NCBI RefSeq assembly: GCF_900637025.1
Contig: NZ_LR134336.1
Coordinates: 946,001 to 1,010,000 of the forward strand
Direction of reading: 5' to 3'
Source: Streptococcus oralis ATCC 35037
GTDB lineage: Bacteria > Bacillota > Bacilli > Lactobacillales > Streptococcaceae
DNA length: 64,000 nucleotides
Shown: piece after piece, positions 56,410 through 64,000 of the stretch
Layout of the letters: each line of letters begins with the position of its first letter
Numbering within the stretch: the stretch's first letter is position 1
Notes under the pieces: generated by a model
What the model was told of the DNA's origin: nothing
What the model saw: only the letters and a program-made list of their open reading frames with translations
Database searches by the model: none
Translations under genes and position numbers: made by a program

Positions 56410-56757
56410 ATGGAACAATTTTTAGAAAACATTAAAGACCTTGAAGTCACTACAGTTGCGCGTGCACAAGAAGCACTCGATAATAAAGAAACAGCAACCT
56501 TCTTTATTGGCCGTAAAACTTGCCCTTACTGCCGTAAATTTGCTGGCACATTGGCAGGTGTCGTAGCTGAAACTAAAGCCCACATCTACTTCATCAACAG
56601 TGAAGAACCAAGCCAACTCAATGAATTGCAAGAATTCCGCTCACGTTATGGAATCCCAACCGTACCAGGATTTGTTCACATTGCAGATGGCCAAATCAAT
56701 GTCCGTTGCGACTCTTCCATGTCCGCACAAGAAATCAAGGACTTTGCTGGATTGTAA
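56410..56757 (+). CDS. bta: Thioredoxin-like protein, bacteriocin transport accessory (Bta/PedC) type
   Basis: 115 residues with a thioredoxin fold and a CPYC active site (RKTCPYCRKFAG) and cis-Pro in GIPTVPGFVHI. No signal peptide, so cytoplasmic unless exported by another route. It matches the pneumococcal bta neighbour of pgm. Disulfide exchange activity is likely; the named bacteriocin role is by homology only, since no bacteriocin genes are in the window. GAGG lies 7 bp before the ATG. Confidence 0.88.
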   Translation: MEQFLENIKDLEVTTVARAQEALDNKETATFFIGRKTCPYCRKFAGTLAGVVAETKAHIYFINSEEPSQLNELQEFRSRYGIPTVPGFVHIADGQINVRCDSSMSAQEIKDFAGL

Positions 56758-56765
56758 AAATATAT

Positions 56766-56794
56766 AAAAAAGAAGGCACTCGCCTTCTTTTTTA
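56766..56794. terminator. Bidirectional terminator, left member of a 27-bp direct-repeat pair
   Basis: AAAAAAGAAGGC / GCCTTCTTTTTT stem with an ACTC loop between the convergent bta and helicase genes. Positions 56768-56794 are identical to 61998-62024 at the other side of the defence module. Confidence 0.9.
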
Positions 56795-59700
56795 CTTATA
56801 TTCAAAATATTTATCTACCAATTCTTGGATTTTCCCTTCTTTAGCTGCAGGGATTGTATCTTCTAGAACAAAGTTCTTTCTACTGATCCCTTGGGAGAGA
56901 TTTCCAAAGATAAAGTTAGTGGAAATATTATAGATTATTTCTGAAGGTGCAAATCCATAAACTTGATTTTCTAGGATATGTTTTAAGCGTTCTTCAGGAC
57001 TTGGAAATGCTTCTCGTAAACCATTGCTGTTATATAGCCGCTTAACAAGCTCTGCAATATAAAGGCCTGACTTCATGTACAAATCAATGAATGTCTTAGA
57101 TGGATCATCAAAGATTCCTGGATTTTCTTTTTCAAGGTCATTCACCATTCTCTTCACCACACGTTTAGGAGTAAAAATCTGATTGGTTTTCTGTGGTGGA
57201 ATATAGTCGAAAATATCTTCTTTCTGATCTCTAAAATAATCTGCCAACTCCTCTTTCTTGCGAAGAAATTCCTGGATGGCTTCATCAAATGTTGCTCGAT
57301 CAAAGAGATGTCCTGCAAAATCCTGCCCACCATCTCTCAAATAACGAAATTGGTCAATCGTAATACCAGTCACTTCAAAGAAGACATGCTCAGGAACAAA
57401 GGTGTCAAAATTATCAAGTGTTAGAGATTGATCGCCGTAGGCCATGATGAAACTTGGAATTGTTCGTGCAAATCCTCGAAGATGGTCCCGAATCTCATCT
57501 TGAGCAGATTGTTTCAACTGTTCAACACGTTTGACCTCAACCTGCTCGATAAACTTCTCAGGCATTTTTTCCACTTCTTTTTTGAGTGTTTGTTCTAGTT
57601 TTTCTTTATGAATGAGATTATTTTCTTCTAAACGTTTTTCAAGAACTTCTTGAATCTTATCTTTTTGCTCTTTATCATTTTCTTCCTTGAGCTGTTGTTG
57701 CAACTCTTCCTTGATATGAGCTTCAGAAATTTTACGTTCTATCTCATTTTTTCGAACTTCGTTCTCAAATGTTGCTACAATTTGTTTCTTGATCTGGTCT
57801 GTTTCCCGAGTTTTCAGATCATATCCAGCCTTCAATTCTTCTACAATTACTGAAGAAACGGTCTTACTCAAGTCATTGACCAGCTGTTTTTGAGTTCTTT
57901 CTTCATCTTTTGTGACTAACTCAGCAACAGACTCACCAAGCCCATAAACTTTTTCACCAAAAAGTCGTGCTTGTTGATTGACCACGATTTCATGGTCAAC
58001 CACTGCATTGCCCTCATCATCCACTTTAACACCTGAAAAGTCTAGTAAATCAGAAGGTGTTTGTAACTTGCCTTCCTTTTCAACTGGTAGTTCATTTAAG
58101 ATGTCTAGAACGGTTTGACTGGCTTGGAAAATACCGCTGATATTATCAAATAGGAGGTTAGACATAAAGCCACGTTTGAGGACTTCCCTAGCTTTTATTT
58201 GACGCGGTATAGTCAGAACTGCCTTAGCATCAATTTCAACCATCTTACCTGCACGGTCTTCTGCTATGACAGGGAAGAAATTTAAGAGTTCTCTGATGTT
58301 CTCTTCACGAGTTGCGGAAGTTCCACCACCTCCTGCAGTCGCAAGTGATAAGTTGTTTGCAAACTCATCAAAGAGAATCAGGGTTCTTTCTGGCGCAAAG
58401 TCAAATACATAGGCTCTTTCTTTGCGGAAGTGATTTCCTTTGTTATCGGTCCATGAGTAAGGGTTTTGTGCACGGAAGGCAGCTTGCATATAAATGGCAG
58501 GTGATTTCAAGTTTGATAACATCAATACGCCTGTCCATTCAGGGATCGTCACACCTGTCGTCAATTGACCGACGGATAGGGTAATGGTTTTGTCATTCTC
58601 TGCTATCGCTTTTCTAACCAAGTCTAGGGATTTGAGTTTAACCTTATCATCTTCCTCAGACATACGCCCGTCACCAGCAGCTAACACAATCTCATAGTTT
58701 TCATAGATGGGATGTTCCTCTAGCAGTGCTTTTAAGGCTTTTGCTGAGGCTACACGTTCTAAGAGCCAAAAAGTATGCTTGAGTTCGTTCCGAAGTTCTT
58801 TGGTTGAAAATGGATATTTCTCATTGCTTGATAGAGTATCTAACCAATTTCTGACATCTTGCTCATAGATAAATTTCCCTTTATCATCTGTAGCGAAAAA
58901 TTCACTCAAGTCAAAAGCATAGTCGATATTTTCGCCGTCTAGTTGAGCACCTTTTTCTAACTCCTCACCAATCATCTGAGACATTTGATAGGTAAAGAGA
59001 TTTAACTGAGGCAAGCTCCCATATGGATTCTCCTCTTCTTGCTCAGGCGACCAAGTAGTTTTAGCTGCCTGCTCATCCGCATAAGACCAGTTGTAGATCT
59101 GCTCCTCGGTAAATTCTCCCTTGGCTAATGCCTTAAATGGAGTTCCTGATAGATGCAAGGTAAAGTTTCGACGAATCTTATTAAAGGCTTGGTCTGTCTT
59201 GAAGGTAGCAACTCCTTCGTGCGCTTCATCGATAACCAACAAATCCCAATGTAGATCAGTGACCCATTTGAGTTTATTGTGCTCTCCACCAAGATAAGCA
59301 GAGCCTTTCAAGTCTTGGAGACTGATAAAAGCTAGCTGTCTTACATCGTCATCTAAAATACCAACAAATTCTTTTCGTGACAAGGTTGGCCGATTTTTAA
59401 GACTGTCTGTTTCTGAAACAAACTTGTAAGTCGTTTGGCCTGCTATGAACTTTTCAAAATCATCGTACCATGAGTTGGCAATGGCAGGTCTGTTTGTTAC
59501 AATCAGGACATTGACAGCATCCATCCGACGAGCTAAGTCATAGGTAGATAAGGTTTTACCAAAACGTGGCTTGGCATTCCAAAGGAACTTACCTCCTGGA
59601 TGATTTTTGAAATAATCTAAGGTCTTAGCAACTGCTTCTTCTTGCTCTTGTCGCAAAGTATAGTCCTGTCCTTGGCCAGGCTGATAACCAGACAAATCAT

Positions 59701-60043
59701 GTTGAACAAACTTATCGAAGAGATTTTTAGATTTCTCAGGTGTCCCATTAAAGTAAAACCATTCCGTCTTAGGACGACGCTCCACATCATGGAAAGAAAG
59801 GAAATGGTGGAAATCATGGTCCTTAAATGTCTTTCCCTTATCAGGTTCTTCCGTATAGGCTGCATCCCCAGTCCATAAGACATCTGTATCTATATGAGCA
59901 GTATGCGTTTGTTCTTTAATCCGTTGTGTAACATCACGCTCTGTATAACCAATCTTAATCCAGCCCTCATTGCTTGTTACCGTAGGGGTGGTGTAAGCAT
60001 AGATTTTAGGATGAATCTCTTTAGAAGTTTTAATTTCTACCAT
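56792..60043 (-). CDS. DEAD/DEAH-box helicase with N-terminal GIY-YIG nuclease domain (restriction subunit)
   Basis: 1083 residues. Residues about 12-110 form a GIY-YIG/T5orf172-type domain (IYAYTTP, GWIKIGYTERDVTQRI). A superfamily 2 helicase follows: Walker A AKPRFGKT (157-164), DEAH (272-275), SGTP (299-302), and GQLTTGVTIPEW with AAFRAQNPY in the second RecA domain. A long charged coiled coil spans about 745-870. The ATG at 60043 shares a base with the methylase stop (TGATG); a TTG codon 3 bp upstream is less likely. With the methylase it forms a restriction-modification-like defence unit; the GIY-YIG domain would be the nuclease. Confidence 0.82.
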   Translation of the reverse strand: MVEIKTSKEIHPKIYAYTTPTVTSNEGWIKIGYTERDVTQRIKEQTHTAHIDTDVLWTGDAAYTEEPDKGKTFKDHDFHHFLSFHDVERRPKTEWFYFNGTPEKSKNLFDKFVQHDLSGYQPGQGQDYTLRQEQEEAVAKTLDYFKNHPGGKFLWNAKPRFGKTLSTYDLARRMDAVNVLIVTNRPAIANSWYDDFEKFIAGQTTYKFVSETDSLKNRPTLSRKEFVGILDDDVRQLAFISLQDLKGSAYLGGEHNKLKWVTDLHWDLLVIDEAHEGVATFKTDQAFNKIRRNFTLHLSGTPFKALAKGEFTEEQIYNWSYADEQAAKTTWSPEQEEENPYGSLPQLNLFTYQMSQMIGEELEKGAQLDGENIDYAFDLSEFFATDDKGKFIYEQDVRNWLDTLSSNEKYPFSTKELRNELKHTFWLLERVASAKALKALLEEHPIYENYEIVLAAGDGRMSEEDDKVKLKSLDLVRKAIAENDKTITLSVGQLTTGVTIPEWTGVLMLSNLKSPAIYMQAAFRAQNPYSWTDNKGNHFRKERAYVFDFAPERTLILFDEFANNLSLATAGGGGTSATREENIRELLNFFPVIAEDRAGKMVEIDAKAVLTIPRQIKAREVLKRGFMSNLLFDNISGIFQASQTVLDILNELPVEKEGKLQTPSDLLDFSGVKVDDEGNAVVDHEIVVNQQARLFGEKVYGLGESVAELVTKDEERTQKQLVNDLSKTVSSVIVEELKAGYDLKTRETDQIKKQIVATFENEVRKNEIERKISEAHIKEELQQQLKEENDKEQKDKIQEVLEKRLEENNLIHKEKLEQTLKKEVEKMPEKFIEQVEVKRVEQLKQSAQDEIRDHLRGFARTIPSFIMAYGDQSLTLDNFDTFVPEHVFFEVTGITIDQFRYLRDGGQDFAGHLFDRATFDEAIQEFLRKKEELADYFRDQKEDIFDYIPPQKTNQIFTPKRVVKRMVNDLEKENPGIFDDPSKTFIDLYMKSGLYIAELVKRLYNSNGLREAFPSPEERLKHILENQVYGFAPSEIIYNISTNFIFGNLSQGISRKNFVLEDTIPAAKEGKIQELVDKYFEYK

Positions 60044-61914
60044 CAATCCATCTCCCTTACATGCGTCTCAATAAAGGCAATTTCCTCAGGAGAAAGGTCA
60101 TATTTTTGATAGAGCTGACGGTCAACATCAGCCACTGATTGTGTCCAATCAATGTCCGAATTGACCGTAAAATCTTGGAGTGGGACGTAATACCAAGTTT
60201 TTCGTGAGTTATGCTGAGTAACTTTCAAAACACCTAATAATACTCTAGCAAATTTAGTTTTAATAAATTTAATACAAGCATCGGCTTCAAATTTTGTTTT
60301 AAAATTACCAATAGATAAAAAAGTATCCGTATGCCCGATTAGGGGTTCCCCGATTAGGGGTGTTGATAAGACCTCACCTAAGGCACCGCTTCCATTAGCT
60401 TCTGGTACAAAAACATTGTAATTTTCAAATGTTTCCGGTAAATCTAAATATTTTTTATTAATATATCGATAGACACGTTCAGACCCGATTCTTCCAAGTA
60501 AAGCCACATGGTCTTTTTCTTCTACGTTTTTAAAAACGAAATCTAACTGAGTCAATGATTTCGAAACAATTTTATTTTTTGTCCCTTTTCCTTGCAACTT
60601 TTCAGCATTTGGATAATCAGAAAAAAGTTCATCTGAAAATCTATAAATACCTTGAGGATAAACTAGATCAGAAAATGTTTCAAAGTCTGGATGTTTTTCA
60701 ATTTTTTTTACAATACTATTCAAGGCTTCAAAAATAGTAAATACTCCGATTGGTCCCAAAACTTTATCAGCATCACGATAAGTTATTGCTACTCCACCCT
60801 TGATATCCGTTCCTGTAAACACTTTACCGCTTTTAAGTTCATAGAATTGAACTTTTAAATGCTTGTCTTCAAGCATCTTTTCCATCCAATTTTTAGGAGT
60901 TTGACCAGCTTTAAATAAAAACCTTGCTGGGGTGATTAATATAGATTTATCTGCGATTTTAATAGCTTCATCAATAAAAAAGTGATAAATTGGTTCATCT
61001 CTAGCTTCTCCTGTTTCCTGATACGGCGGATTGCCTATCACGACATCAAATTTCATTTCACTTTCCTCACTAGATAGGCGCTCAAAACCTATCATCTTAT
61101 TCTTTTTCCAATCTTTGATTTGAGTTTTAGATTCTTCTGCTTCTTGAACTTCTAGCTCATCTGAAAACAAGCTTAGCTGTTGAGATGGACTTTGTTTAGC
61201 TGAGTAAGGACTAGTTTTTTTCAGTCCATCCATCTGAAAGACATTGTAGGATATAATAGTCGCAATTTCTTTCTTTTGCTCTAAGGTCGGTTGATTGCCA
61301 GTCTTTGCAAGATAGTAGTCCTCAAATGTTGCTAAAAGATTTTCACGCGCCAAAAGCAGCGAATCTCCTTGATACTCATATCCATAAGAAGATCGATAAG
61401 CTTTTTTTACAAGCTTATAGAAGGTGGCTTCATCTGAGACCTCACGACTAATGCGTTGCAATTTTCTATCAAGAAAACCAACTCGCTCAGATAATGGAAT
61501 TTCCTCACCAGTCACTGCATCATAGCGAGCAACCATATAAGGTGCTTCACCACAGGTTATTTCTAGCCAGCGCACTTGGATATAATCTTCAAGATCCAGA
61601 GATTCAAGTTCAGCTTCAACGTAGCCATTTTGTTTTTCAACTAAACAAGTTGGCGTAAAGACTTCGGCTCTAATCTTGGTTCGGTCTTTTTGCTCATACT
61701 TGGACTTTTCTGATCGGGGTTGAATCAAGTTTGCATAGGTTCCCGTCACCTTACTTGGAGTAATGCGGTCACTTGGAGCAAATCCCTTTCCCAACAATTC
61801 ATAAGAATGCGTCGCCCAAACAATATTTTTCTTGGTCGTTCGATCTTTTAAAAGAATTTTTAATAAGTCAGCAGACTCCATAGCCAACTTTTCTTCACTA
61901 ATATCTATCGTCAT
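60043..61914 (-). CDS. Eco57I-class N6-adenine DNA methyltransferase
   Basis: 623 residues. EVFTPTCLVEKQNG (84-97) is the cofactor-entry segment of Eco57I/type IIG methylases, WLEITCGEAPY (116-126) is a divergent motif I, and VVIGNPPYQE (291-300) is the catalytic NPPY motif of N6-adenine methylases. Residues about 380-580, the expected target-recognition part, are visibly more AT-rich than the rest. Protects host DNA against, or specifies sites for, the downstream helicase-nuclease. AAAGG lies 7 bp before the ATG. Confidence 0.88.
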   Translation of the reverse strand: MTIDISEEKLAMESADLLKILLKDRTTKKNIVWATHSYELLGKGFAPSDRITPSKVTGTYANLIQPRSEKSKYEQKDRTKIRAEVFTPTCLVEKQNGYVEAELESLDLEDYIQVRWLEITCGEAPYMVARYDAVTGEEIPLSERVGFLDRKLQRISREVSDEATFYKLVKKAYRSSYGYEYQGDSLLLARENLLATFEDYYLAKTGNQPTLEQKKEIATIISYNVFQMDGLKKTSPYSAKQSPSQQLSLFSDELEVQEAEESKTQIKDWKKNKMIGFERLSSEESEMKFDVVIGNPPYQETGEARDEPIYHFFIDEAIKIADKSILITPARFLFKAGQTPKNWMEKMLEDKHLKVQFYELKSGKVFTGTDIKGGVAITYRDADKVLGPIGVFTIFEALNSIVKKIEKHPDFETFSDLVYPQGIYRFSDELFSDYPNAEKLQGKGTKNKIVSKSLTQLDFVFKNVEEKDHVALLGRIGSERVYRYINKKYLDLPETFENYNVFVPEANGSGALGEVLSTPLIGEPLIGHTDTFLSIGNFKTKFEADACIKFIKTKFARVLLGVLKVTQHNSRKTWYYVPLQDFTVNSDIDWTQSVADVDRQLYQKYDLSPEEIAFIETHVREMD

Positions 61915-61943
61915 AAGGCAACCTTTCTCGTACTATAAACCTT

Positions 61944-61952
61944 ATTATATCA
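61944..61952 (-). promoter_or_regulatory. Extended -10 promoter of the methyltransferase-helicase operon
   Basis: TGA-TATAAT on the - strand (-10 at 61944-61949), 30 bp before the methylase ATG. No good -35. Confidence 0.6.
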
Positions 61953-61997
61953 TATTTTAGATGGTGTTTGGAGTAGAAAATAATAGCTAAGCATAAG

Positions 61998-62024
61998 AAA
62001 AGAAGGCACTCGCCTTCTTTTTTA
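61998..62024. terminator. Terminator of vicX, right member of the 27-bp direct-repeat pair
   Basis: The same AAAAGAAGGC-ACTC-GCCTTCTTTT hairpin as at 56768-56794. Here it overlaps the 3' end of vicX and ends its transcript on the - strand (TTTTCTTATG follows). Confidence 0.85.
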
Positions 62025-62831
62025 TATATCTGTTAATGGTGTTGCAGTATCTGGTGAGGTATCATAAACTTTAAAGTCTACTCCGACTCCCAGATCCGCT
62101 TGGGCTAGCTGGTTGACCATAGTCATATGAGCCAGCTCCTTGATATTGTTCTCTTTGGATAAATGCCCAAGATAGATTTTCTTAGTCCGATTTCCCATTG
62201 TACGAATCATGGCCTCAGCACCGTCTTCGTTAGAAAGATGACCGAGATCCGATAGAATTCGCTGTTTGAGACGCCAAGCGTAAGATCCTGCTCGCAAAAT
62301 CTCTACATCGTGGTTGGACTCGATGAGGTAACCGTCAGCATTTTCGACTATTCCAGCCATACGGTCACTTACATAACCTGTATCGGTCAACATGACAAAA
62401 CTCTTGTCATCCTTCATAAAGCGGTAAAACTGTGGTGCTGCCGCATCATGGCTAACCCCAAAACTCTCAATGTCGATATCGCCAAAGGTTTTGGTTTTGC
62501 CCATTTCAAAGATATGCTTCTGCGAAGAGTCCACCTTACCGAGGTACTTGCTATTTTCCATAGCCTGCCAAGTCTTTTCATTGGCGTAAAGGTCCATGCC
62601 ATATTTGCGAGCCAAGACACCGACTCCATGAATATGGTCTGAATGCTCATGCGTAATCAAAATCGCATCCAAATCTTCAGGTTTACGATTGATTTCACTC
62701 AAAAGACTTGTAATTTTCTTACCAGACAGGCCTGCATCTACTAGGATTTTCTTTTTTGGGGTTTCCAGATAAAAGGAATTTCCACTGGAACCTGATGCTA
62801 AAATACTGTATTTAAAGCCTTTTTCACTCAT
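62022..62831 (-). CDS. vicX: VicX (WalJ/YycJ) metallo-beta-lactamase-fold protein
   Basis: 269 residues of the MBL fold: metal-binding THEHSDHIHGVG, later SNHD and GHLSKENN segments, N-terminal ILASGSSGNSFYLE. It belongs to the vicRKX operon and lies 1 bp downstream of vicK. Homologues have exonuclease-like activity and influence WalRK signalling and DNA repair; the exact substrate is unsettled. Confidence 0.95.
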   Translation of the reverse strand: MSEKGFKYSILASGSSGNSFYLETPKKKILVDAGLSGKKITSLLSEINRKPEDLDAILITHEHSDHIHGVGVLARKYGMDLYANEKTWQAMENSKYLGKVDSSQKHIFEMGKTKTFGDIDIESFGVSHDAAAPQFYRFMKDDKSFVMLTDTGYVSDRMAGIVENADGYLIESNHDVEILRAGSYAWRLKQRILSDLGHLSNEDGAEAMIRTMGNRTKKIYLGHLSKENNIKELAHMTMVNQLAQADLGVGVDFKVYDTSPDTATPLTDI

Positions 62832-62832
62832 T

Positions 62833-63999
62833 CTAGTCTTCTATTTCGTCCTCCCATATTTCTTCTTTTACGGCATCCTTATCATAAGGGAGCACTATGG
62901 TAAAGGTTGAGCCCTTACCGTATTCACTTTTGGCCCATATAAAGCCATTGTGTTGTTTGATGATTTCTTTTGCGATCGCCAGACCTAGACCAGTTCCACC
63001 TTGAGCCCGGCTTCTTGCACGATCCACACGGTAGAAGCGGTCAAAAATCTTAGGCAAATCTTGCTTTGGAATACCTAGACCTTGGTCTTTGATGGATAAA
63101 ATCATCTGGTCATCAGTAGTTTTCATGCTGACAGTGATTTTCCCACCATCTGGTGAGTACTTAATGGCATTGTTAAGAATATTATCAATCACCTGAGTCA
63201 TCTTATCGGTATCAATCTCGATCCAAACTGAATTAATAGGGTAATCTCTGACAAGCTCATATTTTTTCTCGTCATCCTGACTTCTCATCTTATCAAAGCG
63301 GTTGAGAATAAAGGTGATGAATGCTGTAAAATTAATCAATTCCACATCTAGCTGACTTGTCGTATTATCAATACGAGAGAGATGCAAGAGATCTGTCACC
63401 ATCCGCATCATACGGTTGGTTTCATCGAGTGAAACCTTGATAAAATCAGGAGCAACAGGATCATACAGGGCTCCCTCGTCCAAGGCTTCAAGATAAGATT
63501 TAACACTGGTCAAAGGAGTTCGCAACTCGTGACTCACGTTAGAAACAAAGAGTCTTCGCTCACGCTCTTCCTTCTCCTGTTCGGTCGTATCATGTAAAAC
63601 GGCAACCAAACCAGAGATAAAACCTGACTCACGGCGAACCAGAGCAAAACGTACACGAAGGCTTAGATATTCACCATTCACATCCTGGGAGTCAATCGTC
63701 AACTCAGGAATCTGTGTAATCAGGTCACGCAACTCATACTCATCTTCTATCTTAAGCAATTCGAGGATGCTTTTATTCAGAACATCTTCTTTCTGCACAC
63801 CGAGCTGTTTCTTGGCCATATCGTTGATCATAGTAATCTGGCCACGGCGATTGGTCGCAAGAACGCCATCTGTCATGTAAGAAAGAATACTGTTCAATCG
63901 TTTACTCTCTTGTTCCAGATTTTCTTGGGTCAAACGAATAACTTCTGACAAATCGTTCAGATTATTGGTGATATTGGTGATTTCTGTACTTCCTTGCAA
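62833..63999 (-). CDS. vicK: Sensor histidine kinase VicK (WalK), N-terminus beyond the window
   Basis: The C-terminal 388 residues of the VicRK cell-wall sensor kinase. In order: the end of a signalling linker, a PAS domain (about 35-145, SYMTDGVLATNRRGQITMIN), HisKA with the phospho-His in FVSNVSHELRTPLTSVKSYL, and HATPase_c with N box NILNNAIKYS, GLGIPKQDLPKIFDRFYR and GGTGLGLAIAKEI. The first codon shown is an internal TTG; the single transmembrane helix and start lie past 64000. Controls peptidoglycan hydrolase genes through VicR. Confidence 0.96.
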   Translation of the reverse strand: MQGSTEITNITNNLNDLSEVIRLTQENLEQESKRLNSILSYMTDGVLATNRRGQITMINDMAKKQLGVQKEDVLNKSILELLKIEDEYELRDLITQIPELTIDSQDVNGEYLSLRVRFALVRRESGFISGLVAVLHDTTEQEKEERERRLFVSNVSHELRTPLTSVKSYLEALDEGALYDPVAPDFIKVSLDETNRMMRMVTDLLHLSRIDNTTSQLDVELINFTAFITFILNRFDKMRSQDDEKKYELVRDYPINSVWIEIDTDKMTQVIDNILNNAIKYSPDGGKITVSMKTTDDQMILSIKDQGLGIPKQDLPKIFDRFYRVDRARSRAQGGTGLGLAIAKEIIKQHNGFIWAKSEYGKGSTFTIVLPYDKDAVKEEIWEDEIED

Positions 64000-64000
64000 G

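Overview
The window is a piece of a low-GC Gram-positive chromosome, almost certainly a viridans Streptococcus of the mitis/oralis/pneumoniae group. The basis is protein-level familiarity and gene order: rexA, ylqF-rnhB, xerS, lplA-pdhDCBA, pyrC-mutX-ung, eno, glgBCDA, gapN, pulA, ligA, pgm and vicKX all read like pneumococcal-type orthologues. No rRNA, tRNA, CRISPR array, IS element or prophage was seen.

The window spans the replication terminus. A difSL-type recombination site (12349-12380) lies just upstream of its recombinase gene xerS. Everything left of dif except one toxin-antitoxin pair is on the + strand; nearly everything to the right is on the - strand, as expected where two replichores meet. 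Left of dif: the end of rexA, a Cys-motif hypothetical, a MazEF-like toxin-antitoxin pair, ylqF-rnhB-clcA and a CPBP protease. A 5.2-kb tandem array (7.1-12.3 kb) then abuts dif. It has five paralogous single-pass membrane proteins alternating with four broken copies and one intact copy of an alpha/beta-hydrolase protein, followed by two small helical proteins. I interpret it as a TslA/TlaA/TilA-like (type VII secretion, reverse-domain lipase) effector locus with a bank of orphan immunity genes. It is the most unusual system in the window.

Right of dif: lplA and the pyruvate dehydrogenase operon (E1a, E1b, an E2 without a lipoyl domain, and an E3 that carries one); a MATE transporter; pyrC/mutX/ung/HAD; two membrane proteins, one with a possible permuted papain-like domain; a small accessory zone (28.2-31.2 kb) with an orphan Imm70-like immunity gene, a gene fossil and an iterated-motif region; an AraC-GyrI regulator; eno; glxK-serB; then the glycogen block glgB-C-D-A, gapN and pulA. 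The glg operon has a strong promoter with a perfect cre box for CcpA. Next come ligA, an MFS exporter behind an Rgg regulator broken by an in-frame stop, an ABC-F protein and a lipoprotein.

The last 10 kb holds pgm and a bta-like thioredoxin (+ strand), then a two-gene defence module (Eco57I-class adenine methyltransferase plus GIY-YIG/DEAH helicase). This module is bounded by a 27-bp exact direct repeat that is also the terminator hairpin. The window ends in vicX and the 5'-truncated vicK. Three genes (yueI-like, ligA, ABC-F) have a -10 box exactly six bases before their ATG and may be leaderless.
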